A stretch of DNA of 64,000 bases from Boswellia sacra (lineage: Eukaryota > Streptophyta > Magnoliopsida > Sapindales > Burseraceae): contig SNVD02006942.1 in NCBI GenBank assembly GCA_013180625.2, positions 1,550,001 through 1,614,000 of the forward strand, written 5' to 3'. The translations under genes and the position numbers were made by a program. Positions within the stretch are counted from its first letter, which is position 1; each line of letters starts with the position of its first letter. Positions 37,701 through 49,966 of the stretch are shown here, one piece after another. Below the pieces are notes generated by a model, which did not search any database, had not been told where the DNA came from, and saw only the letters and a list, made by a program, of their open reading frames with translations.

Positions 37701-39720
37701 GGAAAAGTTGTTTGGTCAATTCGTAAGATAGATAAGCAAAAATGTGCAGTATGAATATCTTGGCACTAGATAGTTCCATAATTGCATAGAACTTAAATGA
37801 CTCTTTTAATTGATGTTTCTACATTTACATATATAACCTTCAGATATTTTTTCAGAATGATGTTATTTCTTTGTTTAATTCATCTACTTGTGCTACAGAT
37901 CAGAGCTCTTCATTTTCTGATCATGAGCTTGATAGCAATTATCATCAGGTAGCAACATACCTTCTCATTTTACTGATAACCATCTTGCTAATCACTAATC
38001 AGACATCAGTCAATTGGAGTAGCATTCTTACTGCTACCTTTTTTCTTTTGGTCCTGCATGACAGAATAGCACCTCAGATCAAAATGCTAGTGAGATTGCT
38101 TCATCTGAAAATATTGACGCAAAAAAAGAAAATGTAAGGCTCTTTACTTATCTGACACCTGACCATATTGGGATTATCCTATCGTATTTACAAATTAATA
38201 AATAAAAAGGACTTATGTCCTCCCGTTTGCTCTCTAGATGACTGTGGAAAAACTTATGCAAGATTATGAAGTCTGTATTTCTTCATTACGGAAGTCACAA
38301 GCACGACGACGTGTTAATTCTTTGAAGAGGATCTCACCAGCAAACTTTTCAAAGGAGGTATATTAAATATTTTGCAGTTGATTCTGTGTGATCTTTTTCA
38401 GTTATCCCCTTTAGGCATAAGTGCATGTAGTTCTCCTTTGCTTCATTCACATCCAGTTTCTGTCCAGCTAAGCTGAGAGTGTCTGAGCTAAACTAAAATT
38501 CCTTTGTCTTCTAATTACCTCATGGGTTAACAATTAGGATTTTAGTTGAGTCAGGCAGTCAAAACTATTTCTTTCTCAAAAAGCTTAGGGAGTTTAATTG
38601 AAAGTTAAAGACTTTTCAAAGAACCTCCTGGTCGGATCTGCCAGCTTGAAATGGTTTTGAAAAGATAACACTTATACCATATACGTTTTTTTATATATAT
38701 GAATACTACAGCATTAATTTATGGCCACTTACTTTGGATGGTACATTTTGTGGTGTCCTAACAACCAAATATTTTTAAGATCCATCATAGTCTTAGTTTT
38801 GAGTGTGCTGCACATTTTAGAAGATTTCTAGGTTACCAAAATTAAACTTCTTCCCGAGTGATGTGCCTTCTTAAGCACTTGTTTCAAATAACCTAATTGG
38901 CGTGTGAAAATGGTGTGTTAGTTGGCTTTGATTAAATTGTGCTCTCTCTTCCCTATTACCCAACACCAACGAATTTTGCAGGCACGACTCCGTGTCCCTG
39001 AAGTGATTCTCCAGCAGATACGATCACTTAACAGCTTTGATTTAGAGCTTTATCAGTATGCGCAGGATATCTTTGCAAAACAGATTGAACATTCAAAGCA
39101 GAGATTAGATACAGCAGTAAGGCTCCATCAGTGAGAAGTTTTCTTTTCACTTCTTCTTTCTTATAAATAAAATATAAAAAATGAAAACGTTTGTGACACT
39201 TGTTTTTAGATGTCCATTCCTATTCTGACTGCTAAGTTTCACTTCCCGATGAAAACATATAATGATCGAAAATTTTCCTCTTAGAAATCTGCTTCTTGTT
39301 TATTGATGCAATCTATTGAGGGTGATATTATGAAGCACACTTCTGTAATAGTTCCTTTGTTTCCCTTTATGGCTAGTTTTAGATTTATCTTGTGCAAATT
39401 TCATCTGGTTCATTGATTTCTTCAGTCATATTTGTATATCTACATGGTCATGTTGCAGGATGCTTTCGGAATTTCTGGATTTAATGTACTTTCCTTGACC
39501 CACCACCATTGCTCTTTAAAGAAATGTCACTCTTACATCGGGGCCTAATTTGTTTAATAATATTCAATTGCAGGAGCGGCTGGATAGCATGTTCAACTAT
39601 TCTTTGGGCATCACGCTTACGCTTTGGCAAGCCCTTTTGTTAGCCCTGTCCATTATCTTACTTTTGTTCTTCTATCTATATGTAAATGCAAGAAGAAGAA
39701 CATCAAAAGTTAAGATATGA
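34717..39720 (+). CDS. TPST: Tyrosylprotein sulfotransferase (TPST), 12 coding exons
   Basis: Exons: 34717-34768, 34938-35103, 35214-35285, 35751-36039, 36270-36410, 36618-36722, 36836-36983, 37899-37948, 38065-38133, 38238-38357, 38982-39116 and 39574-39720; 497 aa. It starts with a signal peptide (MDPALKFSLLLLLLLGF). The 5'-PAPS-binding loop is about 62-68 (VPRTGGR) and the 3'-phosphate-binding segment about 126-138 (ILRNPVDRLFSAY). A conserved STLDIWPWKYLVPWMREDLF block follows, then a variable serine-rich stretch, and one membrane helix at about 466-488 with an ARRRTSKVKI cytosolic tail. This type I layout and heparan-sulfotransferase-like fold is that of plant TPST, which transfers sulfate from PAPS to tyrosines of secreted peptides such as RGF and PSK in the Golgi. 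Arabidopsis TPST (At1g08030, about 500 aa) ends almost identically. Identification is strong; localisation is by homology. Confidence 0.95.
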
Positions 39721-41280
39721 AAATATCATTTACATGTTGCAGAGACCACTTGTAGTTGCAGTGAAAAAAAAAAAAAAAAAAAAACAAAGAGTTTTTGAAA
39801 ACAAGAGAATTTAAGAGGAATCATTGCCGTGTCCATCCTTGGTTGTATGCTCTTCTTGCCTGGTATTTGATGTTCATGTCCAACAACAGCCCATAATTTT
39901 TCTAGTTGAAATGGCTTTTTCACGACAAGATATTTTTGTAGCCTCTGATTAGCCTGATTGCCAAATTCAATGGCATCATTTAGTGACTCTGAAGCCTTAT
40001 GCGGTTGTTAGTCACTCATCAAGAAACAGATAAAGAGTATGTGGGTCGGATTGAAATGTATATAATCTGTTTGTTAGAGAAATCAATAATTACAAACCCC
40101 ACAGTAATGATTCTAACGTGTTGGTTCCAGCAAAGAGGAAGGTATGAATCTTCTTCTGTTGCCTATTCAGCAAGCGAACCTCGAAAGTACCTTTGCTTTT
40201 AAGACTTATCCTTTGGGCTTGGGCCCGGGCTAGGGCTTAGTAGTCTTGTCCATTCACATTTACTATTAACTTCAACGTCAACATGTTTCTTATATTAATT
40301 TTTCTTCTATTCAACACCGACAGTCACACCCCTCTTCTTAACTTGGAAAAAAGCTTATTTGGGTACACCTGTAATGATCCCGAGTATTATATCTATCAAT
40401 TTGGCATGGTATCCCAATATATGCGCCAAGAAGTTGAAAATAATCTTAAAACTTTCAATCTCTTTTCAGGACCACTATAAAGATAGCGCCATAATTGGCT
40501 CTAATCTAATCAAAAAAGTAAAGATTAAAGTGATATTATGTTATCCCACTCAAATCTCCGTTCTCCAATCAATCCATTGAAAAAAACACCAAAAGAAGAA
40601 AATATATTTATATTTTAAAGCAACTATTACTAAAATTTGGGATTTACTTACTATTCTAAAATCGAATGATCAGATGCAATGTTGAGCAGACAATTTCTGA
40701 CGACCATGGCATGTGCCACATGGAAACTCCAAACTTAATACTTGGGACCCAGTTGTAGAGTAATAGCTAAGACACACAAACACTTGACAATTATTTTTCC
40801 TTTTCCTAATCGTCGGTGATCTCTCCAGTTCTTCCATGCAAAAAATTGTAGATCCCACCGTCTTCCTTATCTCTCTGATCAACCTTTCTAACAAGTCACT
40901 GGCCCTGCATGGTCAATTTTTTTATTCTTTATTTAAACCAAATATTCGTATTTATCTTATTATTTTTAGAGCCCATATTTTCCTTAATATTTAGATTTTA
41001 ATTTTAGTATCGTATCTAGAAACCTACGACTCTTATAAGCATTCCAATTATGTTCCCTCAAAATTTTGTTTCGAAAAATAATAAAATATTACCCAATTTT
41101 ACACTAGAAACCAAGTCCAAATGGCAAGCAAATTGGCTCCAAAATCCAAAATCTTTCAACTTACCCAACTTGATAAAATATGAGGGAGTAAAACAGCAAG
41201 TGCCAGATGTAGGGTGATTAATGAAGGGCCCCACGTCGACCCCATGTGCTCACCCTCATTATAATACTCACTCACTCACT
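39721..41280. other. TPST 3' UTR and spacer before the GATA gene
   Basis: The 3' UTR should occupy the first 200-400 bases and contains an A-run at about 39763-39784. A TGGGCC-type site II word and an AGGGCTTAG element sit near 40215-40240. A pyrimidine-rich, leader-like sequence begins about 41280. No coding exon is visible. Confidence 0.45.
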
Positions 41281-42566
41281 TCTCGCTCTTCTCTCTCATC
41301 CCATTGTTATTAGTTGTTGTTTCACAAAACAAAATCCCTAAATTCCCAAAGCCAGACACACAGATTCGAAAGAATCTCACCCTCACAACTCAACTCTCTC
41401 TCTCTCTCTCTGTCTGCTCTCTAAGATCCCATGCTCACCTTCCTCTCTTCAGTTTTTCATGAAAGGTTTGTCACATTCTTCTTTTTGTTTTTTTTTTTTA
41501 ATATTTTCTCGTAATGTGCATTTTTGGTTTGTTTTCTGTTCGGTCAGTGAGAAAATGGGAGGAAATGTTGGGAATGTGAAGGATATTTTTGTAATTTGCT
41601 CAATGTGGTTCTGGTTTTCCTGCTAAAACAAAAACGGATATCCTGCCTTTTACTGAGCTTCAACTTGCATTTTGCATGTCCTTTGGTTTTCCGTCCGTGC
41701 TGAGAAAATGGAGGAAAATGGAGAAAAAAATGTGGAAAAATTTGCATATACGTTGAGTGCCGTTTGTGGCTTTTGTGGAAGTGAAAAAGCAGCTCTAACC
41801 ATATTTTTTTATTTTAGATATTTTCTTTGCAATTTCTCATGGCCAAACTGGGCGCATGTATTATTATTATTATGATCATCTTTTCATATATAAAAAATGT
41901 ATTTCTCTTCTACTGTACAAATAATAGATTTGGTAAGCAATTTTCTGTGGTCAAAATTTAAAATAACCAGCTCAAAACGACGTCGCTAGTGTTTTTAAAA
42001 GTATCTCAGAAAAGGACAAAATTGTTTTACCTTATATATAAATGCAAATATTCCTTATTTGAAATTAGGATAGATTAACCAATAGACGAAGCTTGAAGAG
42101 TTTGATAATTAATACTATATTTGGATTTTTAGACTTTTGGTCAGAATAATTTTAAACTAATATAAGGATTTTGTTGCTGATAAAATCGTCTACATTAATG
42201 TATTTCTAATTGGATAAGGTAATTGCAAAATAATCCAATCCATTCGACATAATTTTCGTTTTTACTATTTTACTTTAGCCAATAAGGAATTGATATTATC
42301 AGAGTTTCATTTTCACTTTAAAATGTTTTCTTGAGTCCTTTTGTTGGTATAACTTAAGCCAATTTCATGTGTATATATTGTCTGTGCTGCTGAAGAGTGT
42401 ACGCTTTTGAACTTTTTGTAATAACATGTCTTCTTATGTTGTTGTTGTTTTGTATTTTTGATTATGGTGCTGAAGGGTGAATGCTTTTGCAACATTGAAA
42501 TAACAGGTCTTTTTTCCTTGTTGTTTTGCATTATGATTACAATGTACTCAGCAATTGAAGAATAAT
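41281..42566 (+). promoter_or_regulatory. 5' leader of the GATA gene with a 1.1-kb leader intron and a uORF
   Basis: A (CT)n-rich leader lies at about 41390-41412. ATG 41431 opens a 12-codon frame that crosses a donor at 41466 (gaaag|gtttgt); with the acceptor at 42551 (tactcag) it reads AGC AAT TGA and stops, so it is a uORF and not the main start. The intron 41466-42551 holds no exon. Confidence 0.5.
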
Positions 42567-44891
42567 ATGAATGATTCGCGGGTTCTCGATGACTATTTCA
42601 ATAGCATACTGGATGAGTTTGATGATGTTGTCAAATATTTGGATTTTCCATTGGAAGATGTGGAAGCTAACAATTTAGGTGGAGAAGATTGGGATGCTAA
42701 TTTTCAAAGCCTTGAGCCACCACCCTTTAATGTTTTGTCTGATTTATCAGAGGTGACAAAGAATAACTCTTCTTGTTTTTGTGACCTGATAGTACCATGT
42801 ACATACGCATTATACATGTTCTTTATTATAAAATTATTAACTCTAGAGCTCTATTTGCCTTAATATTTGTTAGGTGGTGAGATTATGTTCGTTAGGACCT
42901 TCTAAGTGCAGGTATAAAAGGGACTGGGTTGTGTTGTGTTGTATATTGAACCTGAATCATGTTGTGCCATAAGTGCCCTGATGGATTGTGTCTCAACATG
43001 ACCCAAGTACTGGGGTTATGATGGGCGAGATATACATGGGACATTTGGTGCTGCTGAACCTTGACTTGTGTTGTAATTCATGTCATGCAATAATATACCC
43101 ATGCAGTCCAGTAATATAATTTTTGTTTATTGTTATTTTTAACATGTTCGGTTGATATAGCCTGAATTAAATTTCAGTTATCAAGAGATAAACCTTATCT
43201 GTTTCAAAAGCAAAAATCTTTAAAAAAAAATTCAGTCAAAGCCATTAGCTTAGTGTCTGAGAGAGTTTCAAATATTGATTGTAACTTCCAACTTTGAGGA
43301 TAACTAGTGGTTATGAGAACTTCAAATTACTTCCACTTACAAGTGACACAATTATTGGCTTCAGAAAGAATTCTTGCTTGAGATAATGAAGAACACTTTG
43401 GAGAGAGCATTAATGAGTGTTGTTTTCTTTAGTAAAGTAGACGGGTAATTACTGGTATGTCTTTTGCGGTAATGAAGGTATTACTGATCTGTTTGAGGTT
43501 TTGAGACTGTAGAATTAAATATGATTTTCTGAGAGAAAACTGCACAGCACCTGATAGCTTCCTCACAAGTTTAAGATAGGTGTTTGAAGTATTCTTTTCA
43601 TGCAATAAATAGGATGCTCAGAAATGTACAGTTTTGTGAAAAATGTTCTGTTTGTGAGAGAATGACTGGGTATTGGGTAATCTTGGTCATGATGTAGGCT
43701 TTATTTAATTTATATTCTGTGTTTGTTAGCCTGAATTCCACCTTATTGTTGTCCCCAATTTTAGCATGTGTAGTTGGTCTTACATATAATGGCTAAGCTC
43801 ATACCTGAAATCCATGTCTTGTGAGATTAGGTGATACACTTTTGATTTTTATATTATAACTTATCATTAAAGCCATCTAGACTTATAGTGTTTGGTTTTA
43901 GGTTATCTCTCTTGTGAAAGCAGTTTCCAATTTAAATTGTCAGGGGAATTGCATTTGCCGCATTTGGCCTTTCGTGATAAGTTGTGAGCTTATTGAGTAA
44001 GCAGTGGTATTGGGAATTAGATGATATTTAATTCCAGAACAACAGGAAATATTTTGCATCACTTGGATGTAGCAGAGAAAAAAATTATATAGATTCTGTA
44101 TTATTTTGTTAGTTCTTTTGTGAAAGAAGATTAAATATTAATCAGTTGATCATTTCCAGTCAAATGCAAAGAATCTCTTTCAGTGTCTGTCTCATCTGAC
44201 CTTTTTAACTTTAATCTTTGCTCAGTATAACAGAGCCCCTCAACTGAAACAGCGGCCAAGCTCTGCTAATGCATCCTCTAGTAGAAGCACTTATCGCTGC
44301 AACAGCACTACTGATGTCAAAGATTCAAGACTGTTCCAAACCTCCAGTCCTGTCTCTGTCCTTGAAAGCAGCAGCTCTTGCTCAGCTGAAAATCTTGCAT
44401 CTAATAACCCTAAACTAGGCTTCCCAGGGGCAGTGAAGCGGACTCGAAGCAAGCGTCGACGACCCTCAACCCTTAAGCTACAGTCTGTCTGCCCTTTTGT
44501 CTCCCCTGCTTCCTCTGCTTCTGAGGAATATCATCCGTCAACTGCTTCTGAATCAGGGTCAGAAACCTATCTTACCGAGCAGCCTGCCAGGAAAAAACAG
44601 AAGAGGAAAAAGAACCTAACGGTGCTCTCAGGTACCAGGGAGATTAAGAAACCACAATCTCAGCAATCGGTTGCGATAAGAAAATGCATGCATTGCGAGG
44701 TGACTGAGACCCCACAATGGAGGGAAGGGCCTATGGGGCCAAAGACCCTCTGCAACGCCTGTGGGGTTCGCTACAGGTCTGGCCGCCTCCTTCCTGAGTA
44801 CCGACCTGCTGCAAGTCCAACATTTGTTCCATCATTGCACTCCAACTCCCACAAGAAGGTTATGGAGATGAGAAACAAGACTAGGCAGTAA
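42567..44891 (+). CDS. GATA11-like: GATA-type zinc-finger transcription factor, 2 coding exons
   Basis: Exons 42567-42752 and 44226-44891 give 283 aa. The acidic N-terminus ([20 protein letters not shown]) is a typical activation-like region of subfamily A plant GATA factors. A basic block [11 protein letters not shown] at about 131-141 is a likely nuclear signal, and a second, KKQKRKK, precedes the finger. The single class IV zinc finger is C216-X2-C219-X18-C238-X2-C241 ([20 protein letters not shown] onward), followed by [21 protein letters not shown], the hallmark plant C-terminal extension. It should bind WGATAR sites. Position next to TPST and ARF10 points to the GATA10/11/13 group of Arabidopsis (At1g08000, At1g08010, At2g28340 from memory). 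The start is set by the first ATG after the leader intron acceptor; an upstream in-frame TTG is not a start. Confidence 0.93.
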
Positions 44892-45651
44892 TCCATTACG
44901 GTCGTGACTTGCTGCAAGTCTTACTTTTTTTCCATCATTGCTCATACACTCCTAAAGAGGATTATGGAGAGATGAGAAATGAGGTAGTAGATTACTGTGG
45001 TTGTGGCAAACATTGTATCACCAGACACATTAGGAAATTCATTTGATAGTGTTTAATTATTTTTAGGACAGCAAGCTTCTGTTTCTGTTTGCTCTTTTTT
45101 ATGTTATTCTAGTTGATTTGTTTTGTATATTAATGGAATAAGAGGGAGGTGGGAACTAGGAAGTAGGATTAGGAGCTGTCGGTGAGCCTATGCACATGTT
45201 TGTCGTTAGGAAAAGGCAATAGAGTATCTGAATGTCTTAGAGAAGCGATTGGATGTCCAAGTTAGTGTTAGTGACTCTTAAGCCTTCTAGTAGTGTTTAG
45301 AACTTTAGTGTGCCTGTCGAATTAGCAGTGGACTGCATTTGATTAGGCATCGAACAACATGATCGAGTCTTTTAAAAGTACACACTATTTGTTAATTATT
45401 TGTTCCCCCATGCAAAACCTGTCTTTTTTCAAATGATTATTTTGTTTGTTGCACCACTAGAATGAAGCCCTACCTAGCAGGTGTTTTTGCAACATTCTTT
45501 TTGCATATGTTTGCTCAAGGGTTCCATTTAGAGGAAGTCAAACTTGGGCGATAAGCTTGTAAAGACAATAAGCGAAATTTTGACTAGAAGAGCTTTCGCT
45601 CCATGTCCGACGTTTCTTTTTCCCAAAACTCCGCGAAGAATTCCTGAGCTG
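44892..45651. other. 3' UTR of the GATA gene and spacer
   Basis: The first 250-300 bases are probably 3' UTR (it includes a second, diverged copy of the ccatcattgcactcc...aagaggattatggagatgagaaa wording just after the stop). No further gene is visible before the transposon at 45660. Confidence 0.5.
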
Positions 45652-45659
45652 GGTGAAAG

Positions 45660-46261
45660 TAGGGGTGCACTCGGATCGGGTCTTGCTCAACTCGATACAT
45701 GGTTGTGTTATACATTTTTAATCCGTAATCGGGTTTCTGAAGCATATAACCCAAGATATAACCCGGATGGTCGGGTTGGTCGGGTCTGTCGGGTTTGCTC
45801 GACACTTGACATGTAAGTATTGAATCGTGTTGGATGATGATATCAGACTATTTTCGAAGGCATCGAGTGTCGGATGATAAAACCGACATTCGACACTGCT
45901 CACTCGACACTCGACACATATTGTCGAGTCGTGTCGGATGATATCAGGCTATTTTCGAAGACATTGAGTGTCGGATAATGAATCTAACACTCAACACATA
46001 ATGTCGAGTCGTGTCAGATGCATCATCCGACACTCGATATCAGACTATTTTCGAAGACATCGAGTGTCAGATGATGAATCTGACACGACACTGTTCATTC
46101 GACATGTTACATGAATTAAATTCGATCCCAAATTCGATTGTCAAAAACCTAAAGTTTATAACCCGATTTTGAGTTTTTTTATTATGGTGACCCGATCTTA
46201 ACCCGACCAACTCAACAAAACCCGATCGGTCGGATCGAGTCGGGTAATTTTGAACACCCTA
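45660..46261. mobile_element. Non-autonomous hAT-type element, 602 bp, intact TSD, internal minisatellite
   Basis: The left terminus is TAGGGGTGCA at 45660 and the right is GAACACCCTA ending at 46261 (reverse complement TAGGGTGTTC; imperfect inverted pair). The flanking 8-bp direct repeat GGTGAAAG is exact (45652-45659 and 46262-46269). Ends are rich in ACCCGA/TCGGGT words on both sides. The centre is a three-copy minisatellite. Open frames crossing the element are not conserved and there is no transposase. Confidence 0.88.
45823..46107. repeat. Minisatellite of three ~100-bp units inside the hAT element
   Basis: Units anchored by tatcagactattttcgaag start at 45841, 45942 and 46038 (spacing 101 and 96 bases). 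Each also carries atcgagtgtcggatgat-like and tcgagtcgtgtc-like blocks and TCGACAC words. Copies differ by point changes. Confidence 0.85.
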
Positions 46262-46346
46262 GGTGAAAGCACGCCGCTTTGCGCTATCCTAAAACCCTCA
46301 TGATCAATTCTTGTGTTGGGTGAAAGCACCTCGCTGTGGGCTATGG
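46262..46346. repeat. Short host tandem duplication next to the hAT insertion
   Basis: gggtgaaagcac-cgct-gc-gctat wording occurs at 46261-46287 and again at 46318-46344. The upstream flank (45641-45659) repeats the same cctgagctgggtgaaag context, so the transposon entered one copy of a pre-existing repeat of about 57 bases. Confidence 0.6.
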
Positions 46347-49300
46347 AAGGATACAGAAAGTTTAGTATATATATCCATTCTACCATTAATATGATAATGT
46401 GGTATATCATTTAATAATTGTGGATTGACAAGGGGATGGTATTTTAAGTTTTAATTAGTTAACTAAAGATAGTTTAAAAATATAACAATTAACGATTAAT
46501 GATGCCCTTAGGGGGCAGTATTTCATCGTTTAGGTGGGGGTAATATTTTAGGATAGTGAAGCTTATGCCTAGGATTTGAATTTTGTCGAGTCCCTTTACA
46601 TCTTTGCATTTTGTCAACATAAACAGATGTTTTCGTAGTTGTTTGAAACTTGAAGAAGCTGAGAAAACAATGGGCATGGACCTCTGGGCCTTTTTCGTCT
46701 TTAATTGTTTTCTTCATTATTCTCATCTCAACTACTTTCCACCTTTGTTCACATTCATAAAAAATGCAAGTGTCTACGTATGCATATCCGTATTATGCAA
46801 TATCTACAGCATAATCCATTACTTACGTGCCAAAAATAAATTACTCAAGCATCAGTTGACTACAATCGTAAAGCTTTTGTTTCTACACGACAGCTATTAT
46901 AACCAGTCATACCTGCCAATCGAGTACTTGGAGAAATAAAATTCATAGTTTTACTCGCACAACCCCTATTTTCAAGCTTCAACAAATATGTCCTCATTTG
47001 TCTCTTGATCTTGTGTTGCAATTTTTTTTTTGCATTATTTTTTCTTGGATTTCTTTATTTGATACACAAATATGAAACCAAACCCATGTGGCTGTTCCTC
47101 TCGCTAATATCCATGGCAACCATAAAAATTAAAATCCTTTAAAATTGTTTCATGGTTGAAATTGTTGACAATAACCCAAAAATATCATACAATATTTTCC
47201 GTTAACACAATCATTAAATAGACATTAATTGAAGTATTATTCACCTCCTATAATTTTTGCATGTAATGGCCTATGCTAGGGTAATTACACAGTGGACAAT
47301 CCCAATTGATAGGGTAACCAGACCAAACCAAACCTATAAATTGGTAACTAGGTGAAAATACATGAATACGGCTTCTAATCCAACATTCTTTTAATGTTTA
47401 GTACAAAATTTGATTGCTAACGATAACAAAAGCAAAAGCAGTTTGTTTTAACTTTTCCAGTGTCAGATTCACAGAGAGAGAGAGTCGGCCTAATTGGCAT
47501 GTTTGTAATTCTGTCCTGTCCTTTTTACCAGTGATAAAAAATAAATATAATAAAATCACCCTCACACAATCCTTTTCTCGGGTTTAAGATCTGGAACGTA
47601 CACGTGGCGCTCCATCTCCCCCCTACTGATGAACAAGTCATGTTTAGTCTCACTGTACCTAAGGACATGACGACAGAGATTCCTGGGCTGTCTCACTATC
47701 CGGGTCCCACCATCCCCTGTAACGTCCCATCACCGGCATCGCCAAGGTCCACATCTTTAATCATCAAACCCTTTAAAACTAAATATCAATCCATTCAGAT
47801 CTTGCCAGGTCACCCGCGAGTCAAACTCGTCCGACCACATGCGTTTTTCGGTTGTTTTATAGCTGTCAAAGATAATTGTCAAAGACGGAGCCCTTTTCAT
47901 ATCATTTTTAGATTCATTTTAAAAGCCAAAACATATATTTTATTTTTTAAATTTTGAAAATAAAAATTTTAAAAACAAATTTCGAGAGCGGAACCTTTCT
48001 GTGTTGAATGCGCACAGGGGGCGCATTATAGAGTAGGATAGTGCGAGAACTGTTTTGTCGTAGGCGGTGTCAGGTGGGTTGTCGTTTTGCACTGGGCCCA
48101 CAATTCTGTTTGTGTGGAATAACTCGGCGATTTTTTTTTGAAGAGCCAAGGAGGTAGAGGATCAGAATTTGCAGGTATTTTTCTGATAAGAGAGAGGATG
48201 ACTAGAGAGGTGAAAAAACGGTAAAAAAAAATGCCCCTTATCCATTTGCTTTGCTTTTTTTATTTTTAACTCATAATAAATTATTTCAGTTTGAACCTCT
48301 TTGGGGTAATCTATAATTATTTTGGGTTAATTTCCCTTTATTATCCTCCGCTTTTGTCTTATTATATGAGGAAAAAATAATTTAAAAAAACTAATAATCT
48401 CATTTTTTAACCCTCTAAAAATTATATTATGTTAACCGATTTCATCGTACCATTTGCTACTAGAAAATAATAAAATAATAAAATAAATGGTTTGACAAGC
48501 TATTAACAGAGTTAATCAAACTTTTTTTTCTTTTATTTTTTGATCGGTAAAATATGTTACTAAGGTGTATATGTGGTTTTTAAATAAAGTCAAATGACAT
48601 AATAATGTTTGCTCGAACTTACTTAGTGTTTTTTGTTACTGTAAAACACTAGTGTAAAAGAAAATCAACTCATAATTTTTCTAGAGCCATAAATTATATA
48701 TTTCTTAATATAGTTGTGAAAATTATAGAAGAAGAACCATTTATCCCCTAAACAAAACATAATCTACTTTAGGTTATGGACAAAAGCAAAAGCTTTTATG
48801 AACTCAAATCTTAATTAACTTTAGAAAACCATTTGTCCATGATAGTTAAGAGTCAGTTCTCAAACATCAATCTTGTCAAGGCAACCCAAAGCGTTTACTT
48901 TGTAAACCCTAGTGTGGAAATTGTTTGCCATGAGAATAACAAGATTTATTATTGTTGTAGGCACAAGGACAAGACTAGAGTGGTAAGTGGTTAGCTTTGA
49001 ATTGAATTATATTTGTAATTTATATTTATATGGTCACATAAATTCAGTACTAAATGTGATGCATTAATTAAAATGATGTAGTGTGTCTATTTCAATGTTG
49101 ATTGTTCACCAACCTATATCTTTTAGTCTCTTTTACAATTTGGTTTAATAGCCCTTTTTTTATTTGATATATTCTAACAATTTTATGATATATAATTCTC
49201 TTCACCAAATTATACTTTCTCTTGTCCTTAAAATTCTTGGTTTTAGTTGAGAAAATCACAACCACTTATTTTTTCAATTATAATAATGAGAAATTGAATT

Positions 49301-49958
49301 TCATATTTTAAAAGTTTGAATACCTGATCGCAATATATTTTTAAAACGTCGAAACCATCTAGTCAATAAATGAAGATTTATAGTTTTTACTATTTTATAG
49401 TATAATTCAAGTCTCTAAAAAAATAGCATAGAGTATAGTTAAGCCTATATTTATAAGCTTAAGTATTTAAAAAAGTGACAAATTTAATATGGTATCAATT
49501 GAATCCTTTTTGTATTATTTAAAAAATATTAATTAAAAAAATGTGTCATAAGGATATTTGTTTGTGTCACAAGGATATTTGTTAAGTCCTAAAAAATTGT
49601 ATAAATACTCTTAAAAATTGTGTAAAAAGTATTAAATGTATAAATTTTAAGTGAATTTAAGGATTTAACATGTATTTCAAGGCACAAGTTAAGGCCACCA
49701 TTATTTTATTTTGATTAATAATAATATTATTATTGTCATCTTCTTCGATAACGTATCTTCACGGTTAAATGTTTGAAACCTTTTAAGTGTACAAAGGCCA
49801 ATGAGAACACGTATAATTGACCTTATGTCGTAATTGCTCATCATTTTTTAACGTAATTGCATTAGAAAAAAAATAATTTTAGTTATTTAACTAAAAATAT
49901 TATATGATTTCAAAAACTAGGATTCCGGCCAAACAAAATTACATAACAAGCCTACCTA
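46347..49958. other. Intergenic region between GATA and ARF10, left part
   Basis: No complete gene is supported. An ABRE/G-box word, cacgtggc, lies at 47601. The frame around 47604-47957 lacks an early ATG and a recognisable domain. A short exon-like frame at 48839-48985 ends on a good donor (see separate entry). A 21-bp tandem pair, gtgtca-aaggatatttgtt, lies at 49543-49584. Confidence 0.45.
48839..48994 (+). pseudogene. Orphan exon-like ORF, unrecognised (possible gene relic)
   Basis: An open frame from ATG 48839 to TAG 48994 (51 aa) has protein-like composition, including SVYFVNPSVEIVCHENNK and IYYCCRHKDKTRV, with a Cys/His mix. Directly after TRV lies a consensus donor, GTAAGT, at 48983, so it may be an exon of a lost or undetected gene. 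I cannot assign a family. A CxxH/C-type zinc-binding fragment of a plant transposon or FAR1-like protein is only a guess. No matching second exon was found within a few kilobases. Confidence 0.25.
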
Positions 49959-49966
49959 CCTCTATG

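Noticed and set aside
45544..45903. Open frames across the hAT element on both strands
   Set aside because: They span the transposon edge and its CGA-rich repeats, so they arise from repeat composition.
47604..47957. 117-codon proline-rich + strand frame
   Set aside because: It begins at a GTG, the first ATG is internal, and there is no family resemblance or splice partner.
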